DNA of 64,000 nucleotides from Lumbricus rubellus (lineage: Eukaryota; Annelida; Clitellata; Crassiclitellata; Lumbricidae), in contig OX243822.1 in the NCBI GenBank assembly GCA_945859605.1, forward strand, positions 565,001 to 629,000, given 5' to 3'. Shown here piece by piece: positions 44,480 through 55,759 of the stretch; position 1 is the first letter of the stretch, and every line of letters starts with the position of its first letter. Below the pieces are notes generated by a model. The model was not told the DNA's origin and ran no database searches. It was given only the letters and a program-made list of their open reading frames with translations. Made by a program: the position numbers and the translations under genes.

Positions 44480-45300
44480 ACTTACAAAGCTGAAGAACTT
44501 ATACATGTACATAGCGGGCAATTCAGGATTTACTGTCTGTTTAAATAAGCTTAATACAGGTTTTACTGTAGCAGTCGGTTGTATACAATAACTTCTTTGC
44601 AGGAGAAAAGTCAACAGGTACTTTAAAAAACTCATCAGGTCACGTTTTACATCTGTGTGTGTAAAGACGTTCCGGCGTAACTCTTCAGCAATTATAGACT
44701 GCAGCACAAAAGAGTGACTTTAGACCCTTGGCCTTGAAAAGATACATTGCCTACTACAACCCCATTGAAGCGATGGTTCAACATAGTATGTCTACTTGAA
44801 AGATAGGGAAACGGGTCACAACTGAACGAAGACAAATAGTAGCCTATAGTATATCCACAGAAAATTACACTTCGATAGGCCTAGGGCGTTCAAATTCGTC
44901 CACTAACCCCAACCATAACATTTAGACACTTAGGCTACTTACTAACTTATTTCATTTATAAATTCATTGTATTGTATATTCAATTATATAGTATTGTATT
45001 TAATCATTTATGAAGCGCATTTAGTGGGGTGTACCACACAATGGCACACTCCGTTTTTAAAAGAAATTTTCAAGTAAGCTTGCAGCACAACCCTTTCCCC
45101 TTAGTTCCCATCCTCCATGGTAAATTACTCCTAATCTGAGGACAATGACCTGTTTACTATTTTTAACTGCTTAACGGCAGTTGTAGAAGCGTAGGCTATA
45201 GGCTACATCTGAACAAATGATCCATAGGTTTAATTGGAAAGAGACGGAATTGTGCATAAAATTTATTCATTTCAGGATTTCATATAAGTCGCTATAGCCT
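44480..45300. other. intergenic with MITE fragment
   Basis: 45050-45200 holds a diverged reversed fragment of the 24661 MITE family (TGGTAAATTACTCCTAA, GGCAGTTGTAGAAGCGTAGG). Nothing else recognised. Confidence 0.5.
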
Positions 45301-45307
45301 ATAGCCC

Positions 45308-45491
45308 TACTTAAGTGGTATGGTCACGTCGAAAGAATGGGTGACAAAAGATTACCACTCGCTGCCCTACATGGACACGTTGAAGGTGAAAGGAGCAGAG
45401 GGAGACAACGGAAAGATGGATAGACAATATCAAGGAAGATCCGATATGCAAAAACACAAACTTGACCATGGTGGGCAAAACTGTCAGGGAC
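45308..45491 (+). mobile_element. LINE ORF2 C-terminal fragment, part 1
   Basis: Reads WYGHVERMGDKRLPLAALHG with small frame problems, a common C-terminal motif of non-LTR retrotransposon ORF2. Interrupted at 45491 by the hAT element and resumed at 47174. Confidence 0.7.
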
Positions 45492-47165
45492 CAGGGCCGG
45501 ATTAACCAGTATGCCATGTCTGCCATGGCGGCGGGCCCCCCGTCGTCAGAGGGCCCCCCGCGTCTGCAAAAAATAATTTTTATTGTGCATTTTCCCATTT
45601 ATTCAAATTTGCTTTAACCCTTTGATGCCGAAGGGTATAGGATTTCCCATACCATTTACTACCATCTCGGCATTAAAGGGTTAAGGACAGTGTGTAAATT
45701 TTGCGTCCATTGGTCATTGTTTTCTTCCTAGGGCGAAAAACAATTTTATTTATGTTGGCCTCTATGTTTGTGCCAGCTCTGATTTATGATTTTGTCGGTA
45801 TTCCATTTGGCCTACTTTTAGAAGAGAGAGGCCAGAGTTACAGACAGGCGGACAGAGAGGGATAGATCGGCTTTCTAAGAAGAGTCAGACATACATGTAG
45901 ACGAACAGGCAGACGTAGACAAAGTAGAGATTCGGTTGAACTCTGTAATTGGTCTGCACATTCATGCGCAAGTTGTATCATGTTAACTTTGGCTCAGTCT
46001 TACAAAGGCAATCTATAATAATTATGTCGAAGAGGAATGCTGGATCACGGCCATCTCAATTGAGTGTGGATGCAGAGAGGGGAAGAGTGAACTGTAAATT
46101 GTCACTTGTCAGTGCCTCTGAACTTCTCACCCACTTTCGTATAACTAGAACTCCGTATTAGGCCTATATGTTTCACGCACTCCCTGCATGCCGCGGTGAC
46201 TCATTTGACATCAGGGAGGGACGATCCTGAAGAGGGGAGAGGAAATTATCGCTGAAAGTTGTGCAGCCAAGGCAGAGGCGTAGTCACCCTACCTTTAGGA
46301 AAGAGCCGCTAATAGTATCAAAATGGCGCCAATTGAAATTATGTTTCTCTGTCTAAAGCCGACCAAAGCTGGCTCTGATTTGTAGGATGATAAATTGGGC
46401 GAATCATGGATGCCCGAGACCATACTCTATGCATACGGGCTTGCATTCCACTTAAAATCAAAACTACTGTAACCTGGTCAATAACAGATTATATTTTGCC
46501 AAACCCGTAGACCCGTAGTGGAGGTGGTCACTCGTCTTCTGAGGAGGAATGTGACCTGCAGTATTATCATAATATCAACCTAGCCTATAGCCTACGACAG
46601 CTGTGAAATATAATATATAATGGTACGTAGTGTGTCAGAGTGGAAGTCTAGATCAGTTTAGGCTACATGGAGACCCGAGCGTGGGGCTTCTATTGCGGTC
46701 AGCGGTGGTGTTGGTGTCCACGACCCGAGTGTACAAGTCTACAGAGGATTTCATAAACGCGAAACTCTGATTATGCTAGGCGTCTGCTATAGGGAAGGCC
46801 TAAAATAAATGTAAGTTGTCGAGGTGGTTAAAAGCTGAGCCTTCTTCAGTTTGGTTTCTCAACATGAATGCGTAACAAATTCCGATACTGGAAATGTCGG
46901 CATTAATTTGTGATGATGAGCAAGCAGTAAGAAAAACCTTCAGCTGCTGCGAAAAGATGGCGAGCTCTCCTGGGTCAATCGAATCATGTAGGCCTACGTA
47001 GGCCTATATAAAGGTATGGCTGCAGTGCAGATCATTAATATTATGGCTTCCCTGCTATTTGTTTGTCTCAATGGGCCCGTGGAGTGTGGTGACGGAAGGC
47101 AATGGTAAATTAGGGGCCCCCTGAAAATATGGCGGCGGGCCTCCCGAGAGGTTAATCCGGGCCTG
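45492..47165. mobile_element. 1.67-kb hAT element with perfect 8-bp target duplication
   Basis: Inverted ends CAGGGCCGGATTAACC and GGTTAATCCGGGCCTG, flanked by TCAGGGAC at 45484-45491 and 47166-47173. No intact transposase seen. GGGGCCCC-rich subterminal sequence is shared with the elements at 55974 and 56560. It carries a nested 63-bp TTAA element at 45618. Confidence 0.92.
45618..45680. mobile_element. 63-bp piggyBac-like MITE (nested, reversed)
   Basis: CCCTTTGATGCCGAAG to CGGCATTAAAGGG between TTAA at 45614-45617 and 45681-45684. Near-identical to the reverse complement of 26464-26526. Confidence 0.75.
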
Positions 47166-47173
47166 TCAGGGAC

Positions 47174-47290
47174 AGAACACTATGGAGACACTTCATAAGG
47201 GCCTCATCGTCAGGAAACTGATGGAAGAGCAGAAAGAAGAAGATAGCTCTCAATTAAATGCTGGTGGATATATTATACTCTTTTCGGCTT
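47174..47290 (+). mobile_element. LINE ORF2 C-terminal fragment, part 2
   Basis: Continues the retrotransposon fragment (AGAACACTATGGAGACACTTC, LIVRKLMEEQKEEDSSQL) across the hAT insertion. Confidence 0.6.
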
Positions 47291-48180
47291 CATGTAAAAA
47301 AAAAATCACAGACTACAGCAATCGTAATTGCTATCGAAAGATTTTCTACTTCGCATCCTAAAAACGTCAATTCGCGAGGAACAGCTTATTTATAAACGCT
47401 CATTGAAGAAGGCAGAACCGTTAAGCAGGCAGAGTTAAAACCGGGATAAAAAGAATTAGGAGAAGAGACGGCTGCGTTGGATCATGTTTAGAATTGATAA
47501 TAGGCCTAATAGTCTATTGTGACGTTGACCACAAACAAACCTTCGTCTATTTTGACCCGCTATAATTTAAAACTCTCAAATTGTTATCGTAAACGTAGAA
47601 TACAAACTTCTAAAGCGCCGTCTAAAAGAAAGACGCATGACACCGGGATATTCACGATCGCTTACATGGAGCTTCTAAATGAGACCTATATAAAAATTGT
47701 TATAAATGGCACTTCTACTAGGCCTACTCTAAAAACAAAGCAAGGCACTAACGATGTTAAAACGTTCGGAAGTGTAAAGTACCCAACTGTACAAGTGTGA
47801 AAAGATGTCACAAAATGTCAGAAAAGTGCTGATATGATGTCACAAAATATCACAGAGTTATTAAGAGTAGCCTATAATTATATACATGTAAGCCTATATA
47901 GCCAACGCCTTTGAACATTTTCCAATCAAAATTGACCCATTAAACTTACATGTAAAGATAATATTATTTCCTACCTATATAAAAACCACGCGCTAGAAAA
48001 ATTCCAAACTGGAGTCATTTTGTTTGCGGAGAGATTTCAGGAAGTTATATCAAAGATGAGTTGACGAAATTGTTGATGGAAAACTGCATGTACAAATTGA
48101 TAAATCCAGTCTTTGGAATTTTCATTGGTGGTAAGAGACAGTAAATCCAGTTGTAGCTTTTCCATGTGGGAGATTTATAT
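47290..48180. other. intergenic, no gene seen
   Basis: A 93-residue open frame at 47519-47800 is non-repetitive but matches nothing I know and has no splice or promoter context. Confidence 0.5.
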
Positions 48181-48184
48181 TCGA

Positions 48185-48620
48185 GATGGTGGAGAAGATG
48201 ACATTGTTTCGAGGAGGATGTGGAAACGAGGAGGAGGAGGAGGACGAGGAGGAGGAGGAGGACGAGGAGGAGGAGGAGAAGGCGGCGGAAAAGGGGAAAG
48301 GTAGGAGGAAGAAGCGAAGGAGAATCAAGTGGATGGAGAAGAATGAGAGAAGTGAGAAGAGGACTGAGGAAGAGAAGAAGGAATGGAATGAGAAGGAAGA
48401 AGAGGAGGAGGAGGAGGAGGAGCGAGGAAGATGGAAAAGGAGAAAGAACTTGATTACAGAGATGGATAAGATACATGTAGAGAACGAGGAAGAGAAATAA
48501 ATAAGCAGGAAGAGAGGAGGATAAAAGAGAGGAGGGGAGGAGGTTATGAAGAGGAAGAGGAAGAGGAGGCGAAAGAGAACGGAGAACAAAATGAGTAGGC
48601 CTAGTAGAAGAAGCAAGAAG
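48185..48620. repeat. (GAG/GAA)n purine-rich tract
   Basis: About 430 bp of GAGGAGGAGGAC and GAAGAGGAGG. All three plus frames and two minus frames stay open; low complexity. Confidence 0.93.
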
Positions 48621-48703
48621 AATTAGGCCGTGGAGGATGTTGAAGACGAATATAACGGACAGAGATCCATCATCATTCAGCTGACGTCACAGATGTCGAA
48701 ACG

Positions 48704-49966
48704 TCACCTGACGACGAATATCTTGTCTCCATGGTAACCGTTGCTACGACGGTCGTCATTGGCAACGGTCAGATGGAGCAGGCCGGTCTCCTTCCGGCGG
48801 AAGTGGTCCTCGTAGACCTTCTTCCAATTCGTGGTCGTCAAGAACAGCTTGTTCCCCGCGGAGAAGATCGGTGAGATGGCAGACGTACCATGTCTCGCGA
48901 TGAACCGAGAGACCCTCGTCAACGCTGCCTCGATGGATGTTGGCTGATCCAAGACGATGATTCCTCCGTCCCTCAGCAAGCAGGCGGCCAGTTCAAGTCC
49001 CTCGACGACGGCGTCCAGGTCGCTGCCACTGGCTTCCACGCTGATCAACCGGAAGCGAGGCAGGTTCCAGGCGTGTAGTAGATCGGGGAGGTTCTGAGAG
49101 GAGAGTGTTTCGTGGTGGACGTAGAGGCGATCCTCTTCGGGTGATGTGGGTGAGTGGACATCGAAGTGGAAATCGCGAAGATGCGATCGAAAGATGTCGA
49201 ACTGGGACAGACCTGGAAGCAGCTGAAGTTCCTCCGTCGTCGATGTTGAGTTGAATCGATCGGAAACGAAGAGACGCTCACGTGACTTCCGGTGAACGTT
49301 CAGCGACAGCAGAGCGGTCAGCTGACCAAGATGGACGCCACCCAACTGACCAACTGACCCAACGATTCCCTTTGACCTCTGCATGTCGGACAGGAATGGA
49401 AAGAGGGTGTAGTGGACTGGATCGAGGGATCCTGGAATGCGGTTCAGCCGACGAAGAACATCCGATGGGATTTGAGATGCTCCAGGGGAAGGGGAGTCAC
49501 CACGGGCGACCTGGAGGGCACGGAGACATGGTAGGTGGTTGCAGACGGCATTGAGACCTTGGATGGGAAGGTCGAGACAGACGGGGGTCTGGCCAGATCG
49601 AAACGGTGCAACGTCGTTCTTCGGATGTGATCCAGTCTTTCGATCGTCTAGACCCGGAACCTCATTATTATCGTCCTTCGACATTAATCTCCGCGATGAT
49701 CCACCGGCGCTATTCCTCCCATCGACATTCACCGGAAGTTGGAATCTCTCAGAGGAGACATCGCTGCTCGCCACTTCCGGTCTGAAACTCTCGTCGACGT
49801 AGCGCACGAGCGTCACGTGACAGAGAACGACGCTGGACAGCAACAGGAAGCCAGTGCAGACCCTCCTCAGCGTCGGAGAGGTCCTGGCACTGGCCGCGGA
49901 GAACGTCAGTCCGCTGAAGATGCTCTTCCTTCGTCGCCTTCTCATTCCACGCGTGGCGGAATGCAT
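48704..49966 (-). CDS. type II membrane protein with methyltransferase-like domain (intronless)
   Basis: One 420-residue frame. A short basic cytosolic tail (RRRRRKS) is followed by a signal anchor at residues 37-57 (CTGFLLLSSVVLCHVTLV), then a disordered stem to about 120. Residues about 195-390 look like a Methyltransf_24-type class I SAM-dependent methyltransferase: IVGSVGQLGGVHLGQLTALL fits the first strand and glycine loop, RLFVSDRF the acidic second strand, and FRLISVEASGSDLDAVVEGL plus LLRDGGIIVLD the conserved loading and post-strand motifs. The glycine motif is atypical, so activity is uncertain. Predicted to face the Golgi/ER lumen. GC-richer than its surroundings. The lack of introns, unlike its neighbours, suggests retroposition or a naturally single-exon gene. 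Confidence 0.8.
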   Translation of the reverse strand: MHSATRGMRRRRRKSIFSGLTFSAASARTSPTLRRVCTGFLLLSSVVLCHVTLVRYVDESFRPEVASSDVSSERFQLPVNVDGRNSAGGSSRRLMSKDDNNEVPGLDDRKTGSHPKNDVAPFRSGQTPVCLDLPIQGLNAVCNHLPCLRALQVARGDSPSPGASQIPSDVLRRLNRIPGSLDPVHYTLFPFLSDMQRSKGIVGSVGQLGGVHLGQLTALLSLNVHRKSRERLFVSDRFNSTSTTEELQLLPGLSQFDIFRSHLRDFHFDVHSPTSPEEDRLYVHHETLSSQNLPDLLHAWNLPRFRLISVEASGSDLDAVVEGLELAACLLRDGGIIVLDQPTSIEAALTRVSRFIARHGTSAISPIFSAGNKLFLTTTNWKKVYEDHFRRKETGLLHLTVANDDRRSNGYHGDKIFVVR

Positions 49967-50909
49967 ACATGAAACGCGTTCACTACTCTCAGAGGAACCC
50001 GTCGCATCCTACATTGGATTGACCCTTCCCTTGAGGCTTGAACCGAGATCCAGTCGACGAAGTAGGGGGGGGTTAGTTTCTGATGTTCGCCCCCTTTTTT
50101 CTTCCTCACATTCCGCGCGGTTCTATATTCGCAGCGGCGGCGGGGCGAAACGGTCGCGTACCAAGTTTTGATCACGTACCATGACTGAAGGATTGTCGGA
50201 TCTGTTGTTCGTATGTGCAACCCCTCCGCCATTGCTCTTAGGGTGGCCAAAAAATCCATTGCTTGTTTGATTGATAGGGTATCAATTACTGTATTATATT
50301 CAGGCGATACACTCATTCATTTAATCTGAAAATTTATGTAGAACTCCTTCAATGATTCTACTCAAATTCGCTCTCTGGGCTCAGCGTTCATAGGCGCTGT
50401 AGAAGTCCCAAGTCTACGATTACAATGACGATTCATTCAAAGCACGTTTTGCAATGCATCGAATAAACACACTTTTTTCTGAACACCCTGTAATTTTGTC
50501 TCTCAACGCTAAGGCCTGCGTGCCATAGCTGCCACGTGATTGGTTGCTAGGCGTCAATACACCAGCGTCTAATAATCGTATTCACTTTCTGTCAGCTCTG
50601 CAGGCGTCGTTTATTATGAAGGGTCTAAAGTCAGTGAAAAGAATTATTGCATAGGACGAAGGAACCCGTAGACCAGCCTAGGCTTTAGGCTTTAGGCTGG
50701 TAGACATGACCAATGGGGATCGAGGGACTAACTGGCCTAACAATTGACTATAATCTGGTCTAAGAGTTGGCCTAAATATTGGACTGCGTGACACCTAGGT
50801 GTGAGAGTTGGAAGACACGGAAACCTATGCATACATTCAAGTGCATAGCATTATAGGCCTATAAGGCTCTAATGCAATAATAATACATACATATATATAA
50901 TTATATCTT

Positions 50910-50959
<50 letters not shown>

Positions 50960-51130
50960 GCCAACTTGTGTTTATACAATCAAATACACAAAACACATGA
51001 ATATGAGTATATAAATGTATATGGGCCAACATATGTATAATTGTATATAATAATTTTTTATGTGACTGCTCATATATCTATCTATATATATACATATATA
51101 TATATACACAATATATATATTCATATTATG
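49967..51130. other. upstream of the methyltransferase-like gene; (TA)n tracts
   Basis: Up to about 50170 the sequence is CpG-containing and may hold the promoter of the minus gene. 50890-51125 contains several (TA)n tracts. No other gene recognised. Confidence 0.45.
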
Positions 51131-51484
51131 AGAAGCAGCTTAAATCACGGGTGTGAAAACTAGGCGTGTACATGTTTGCATTCAAACACGCCTTTAGAAA
51201 CGCGACATCGTCATTTTTACAGTTCCTTGTTATATGGACATTTTACAAAGTTGTCACCAAAGTCACGGGCGATTTAATATACCGTATATTTAAATATATT
51301 TATATTTATATTTTCACGAAAATAAAATTTAAATATATATTACATACATAGGCCTACATACATATACATACATAATTTCTTCCGACTGTGTGTTTTCAAT
51401 ATTGCTTCTTTTGTTTAATAACAGAGACGTATTAGTTGTGGGAAGGATCATGCTGTATGTAAACTTAAACACATGAGAGTTTAA

Positions 51485-52082
51485 TATGGTGTAATGGTAA
51501 CACTCCTGGCACGAAGAATGCATGGATGCCGGATCGATAGATTAATTATCTTCTCGAATTTAATATCCACTCAACCGTTCATTCGGCAGATGGCGATGGT
51601 AAAATTAGTAACTATACGGTGTGATAGTAACACTCTGGCAAAGGTCCACTCGACCTTCCATTCGACAGATGGCGTTGGTTAAATTAGTAATTATACGGTG
51701 TGATAGGTAACACTCTGGCAAAGGTCCACTCAACCTTCCATTCGGCAGATGGCGATGGTAAAAATAGTAATTATACTGTGTGATAGGTAACACTCTGGCA
51801 AAGGTCCACTCAACCTTCCATTCGGCAGATGGCGTTGGTAAAATTAGTAATTATACGGTGTGATAGGTAACACTCTGGCAAAGGTCCACTCGACCTTCCA
51901 TTCGGCAGAGGGCGATGGTAAAATTAGTAATTATACGGTGTGATAGGTAACACTCTGGCAAAGGTCCACTCGACCTTCCATTCGGCAGAGGGCGATGGTA
52001 AAATTAGTAATTATACGGTGTGATAGGTAACACTCTGGCAAAGGTCCACTCGACCTTCCATTCGGCAGAGGGCGTTGGTTAG
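51485..52082 (+). repeat. 80-bp tRNA-like unit in tandem (one diverged plus six near-identical copies)
   Basis: Unit TGTGATAGGTAACACTCTGG, CAAAGGTCCACTCGACCTTC, CATTCGGCAGAGGGCGATGG, TAAAATTAGTAATTATACGG. CACTCTGGCA recurs at 51631, 51711, 51791, 51871, 51951 and 52031. The first, diverged unit (51490) has the fuller tRNA-like head TGGTGTAATGGTAACACTCC. Confidence 0.95.
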
Positions 52083-52126
52083 TTGACTAAAACAAAAACA
52101 GTAGGACGTTATGGCATTCAGGCATT

Positions 52127-52358
52127 GTGGGGCGCAGTGGTGCAGTGGATTATGTTCGCTGCCTTGCAGCCGGAGGGTTGCAGGTTCGAATCCATCCTCA
52201 AGTCGCTTCGTTGGGACCTTGGGCGAGTGTTTCATTCGCAATTGCTTCGCGCTTCGGCGTGAAACTCCGATGCGGTGTCCGCGCTGTAGTCGGGAGCGCT
52301 TCTGAGTAGAAACCTTGAAGGGGCGCTATAATAACTTAGAAGTGCACATACAAACATT
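52127..52358 (+). repeat. tRNA-derived SINE, family A
   Basis: GTGGGGCGCAGTGGTGCAGT, GCAGGTTCGAATCCATCCTC, GAAACTCCGATGCGGTGTCC, CGGGAGCGCTTCTGAGTAG and GGGGCGCTATAATAAC. Directly downstream of the 80-bp array. Confidence 0.92.
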
Positions 52359-52536
52359 GACCATCGCGGACACTACAGCTGCTATAAATAATTATTCCAC
52401 GCTATTGAATGACTTCTAGCTATAATTATTTTGTGTATAAGTAATAAATCAGACAGATGACATAACAACACAATTATCACGACAACATCAATCGCCTAAC
52501 ACACGCTCATCGGGTGTTTACGCAATTGATACAAGC

Positions 52537-52672
52537 GACCTAATTACCTATTTACATACAAATGAGTTGTGACCTAATTACCTATTTACATACAAATGAG
52601 TTGTGACCTAATTACCTATTTACATACGAATGAGTTGTGACCTAATTACCTATTTACATACAAATGAGTTGT
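52537..52672. repeat. 34-bp unit x4
   Basis: GACCTAATTACCTATTTACA + TACAAATGAGTTGT, four copies at exactly 34-bp spacing with one or two substitutions. Confidence 0.97.
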
Positions 52673-53149
52673 GTTTGTGCAACTCGCGAGATGATTGTGG
52701 TCGCATTGTATACTGGAAGTGACCTTATAATAATAGTATAATCATTATCGGCCAGCTGCTGCAGAAGCCGGGGCTTATTTATTTCAACCGCAGTCAGGCA
52801 GATAGACAATTACGCACAAATGGTTTCGCATCTTCTACTTCCTGATTGCAGCTTGATGTCTGCATGTGAACCATTCAGCTGACTATAGTCGCAGCGCTCG
52901 TGAATAAGTAGGTGCCCGCATGCAATTGAGCCTCAAAGATTTTGATTTGAGTTCGCGGATAATTTGGTCGGTTTGTTCCTCAGTGTACTTTTCAGTGAGA
53001 CAGTCTAGATTACGGTAGGCGTATGTGCATTGGAAGCTACGATTATACCGCACCTCGGACTTGACACAGCGCTTGCTTTACAAGCTGTACGGTTGAAATT
53101 ACTATATACTTACGATTACAGCAGCATTTACATTGGAGTATAGCTTGGT

Positions 53150-53512
53150 ATTCTACCCATGGTCGTGTTCGGAGCTTTTACTTCCAACTAGGCATTGCTG
53201 GACAACCCTCTAAACTTGACGCAGCGCAGTGTAGCTTAGCATTAGGAATTTTTGCGTTGCGTATCTGAGAAACGTTTACAATTATACGTTAAAAACGGTG
53301 GAAATTCCAAATTACGATAGCTATAATTATAATGCTAGCAGTGGAATAGCCTGTTAACCCATCTATAGTCCGTGTTTTCAGCTTTTACTTCCTACTGAGC
53401 ATCGCTGGACAACCTCGAAACTTGACGGAGCGATCGTTGAAACTTGAAAAGCAAGGTAGATTAGCCTTAGGAATGTTTGCGTTGCGTATCTAAGAGACGA
53501 CGGTTACGTACG
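53150..53512 (+). promoter_or_regulatory. duplicated 5' region of the GAREM-like gene
   Basis: About 140-150 bp (CCCAT...GTGTT, CAGCTTTTACTTCC, GCTGGACAACC, AAACTTGACG, TTAGGAAT[T/G]TTTGCGTTGCG) occurs at 53156-53290 and again at 53357-53505, the second copy ending at the start codon. Probably promoter and/or 5' UTR; no TATA box recognised. Confidence 0.5.
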
Positions 53513-54215
53513 ATGACATCATCGTGCGCTAAAGATGTTCTGGATAAGATAAAATGGTCGGATGATGATTATGATTTGAAGCAATTCGTCGAAAAGTTTG
53601 GTGATTTTCTTCCCATTCTTTGCCAAACGACGTCAGGTTATGCAGGTTGTGACGATGACATTCACCAGGTGGCAGCAGACGAGGTAGGCTTTGATCACGT
53701 GGTACATTCATGGGCGGAGTTTGGTTTCCGTTCTTAGGGGGGGGGTAGCCCCGAGTCTGGGCCTTCTTAGGGTGGAGGGCTAACCCCGAAAAGGATGCCA
53801 TTTTCCTGGTAAAAAAGTTGAATCTGGGTCTTCTTGGGGGGAGGCTTGGCCCCCTAGCCCTTGATAAACTCTGCCCATGGGTACATTTCACTTTACCATG
53901 GGGGAAGCGCATTAAATTTTAGAGGGAAAGTCGTTGAGTTCAAGATCGGCGATATGAAAAATTTCTGAATTTCTTTAGAGTTCTTCTGTGCACCTTTTTG
54001 ACATAATTATAATTATACGTAATCTTATTAACTTACTTGCTCTTGCAGTTGGTACATCATGCCGCTACCTTATTACCATCGTCATCGTCACTGTCATCGT
54101 CATCGTCATTGTCGTCATCGCCATCGTCGCCGTCATCACCATCGTCATTGTCTTCCTTGTCATTATCCTCATCGTCACGTCATCGTCATCGTCATCATCA
54201 TCATCGTCATTATCA

Positions 54216-54256
<41 letters not shown>

Positions 54257-55668
54257 ATAATCATAATCATCATCATCATCGTCATCGTCATCGTCGCCAC
54301 CACCATCGTCATTATCATTATCGTCGTCATCAACTTCGTCGTGTGGCCTGTATATTGTATAACTAGACATTAATGTTGTCTTCTGTCCTTTGATCTGTGG
54401 TCAATAATAACTTATTGTACATGTAGATCTACTGGATCTCATCTATTCAACGTCAAACTCGAATCGTTGGGAAGGACAAAAAGAAACGATTTATCAGTAT
54501 TTCAGTTGACGACTGTCCTTTCAAGTTTCAAGTCATCGAAGAAGGCGATAAAAGTCAGTCTCTCTGTCTCTTTGTGTGTCTCTGTCTGTCTCTGCCTCTG
54601 TCTGTCCCCGCCTCTGCCTCTATATGTCTCTGTCTCTGTATGTCTCTGTCTGTCTTTGTCTGTCTTTGTCTCTATATGTCTCTGTCTCTCTATGTGAGTG
54701 TCTCTGTCTCTGTTTCTGTTTCTGCCTATTATTATCACTCTCTTGCCTGTCCTTCTCTGTCTGCCTGTTTTTGGATATGGGGATATGTGGATATCTGTGT
54801 GTGCGTGTGTGTGTATGCATAATTATGTATATATATATACATGTATATATATATATGTATGTATATATCGACTGTCTCTTTCTGCCTCGGAGGCTTATTC
54901 TGAAACTGATAGTTTGTGGTTCAACAGGAACAGATAAAAAAAAATATGACTAAAGGATTTCCGATGTCCCCACTATGGAAGCCTAAACACATATGAAATA
55001 TATAGTGTATATATTCATAGATATATTAGATATTTCATTTGGATGAATATATAATAGTGTATATATATATTTATATATACTGTATATATATACATTATAC
55101 ATACAGTATGCATATTGCGAAAGTACAAAACGTGTGCACGCATTTATAATGTGTGTGTGTGTGCATATATATAATGAAAGTACAATACGTCTATATATAT
55201 TATGCATAAACATGTGTCTATAATTATAATATTACATAATAGGGCCTACGTGTAGGCCTAAATTTTGCGAAACTGTGATAGATGATACGATGTTGTTTCC
55301 GTCCAGTGGTAAAATAATAAAAATTATATTTATATCGGATCTCAAAATTTGTTTACGTTTCGTCGACATATTTCACTATCTTCTGCATTTCTGTTTGTCT
55401 CATCCTAACTTACATGATATTGTATGCAGAGCAATTTCTAGTCGACACTTCCGCATTCAAATATTTTAATTGGCAATTTAGTTTTACGGCGCAGGCCATG
55501 AAGTAATTTGGAGGTCGTCTTCTTCATTTGGGTTTCACAGAATAAGTTTTACAAATTATTCGGAAATGATTTTATGGGATGGTGTTGAAACTTGTAACCC
55601 CCTCTCCCGAATCCAGATACGTCCATGACTTCGTGTGAGGTACAATCGCAGTCAGAAGTCGGAGTGGA

Positions 55669-55759
<91 letters not shown>

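Noticed and set aside
44010..44480. 156-residue open frame
   Set aside because: Runs through a SINE and its tail; composition and context do not support a gene.
53529..53912. 127-residue minus-strand frame over GAREM exon 1
   Set aside because: Shadow of the plus-strand exon and the adjacent MITE; no family resemblance.
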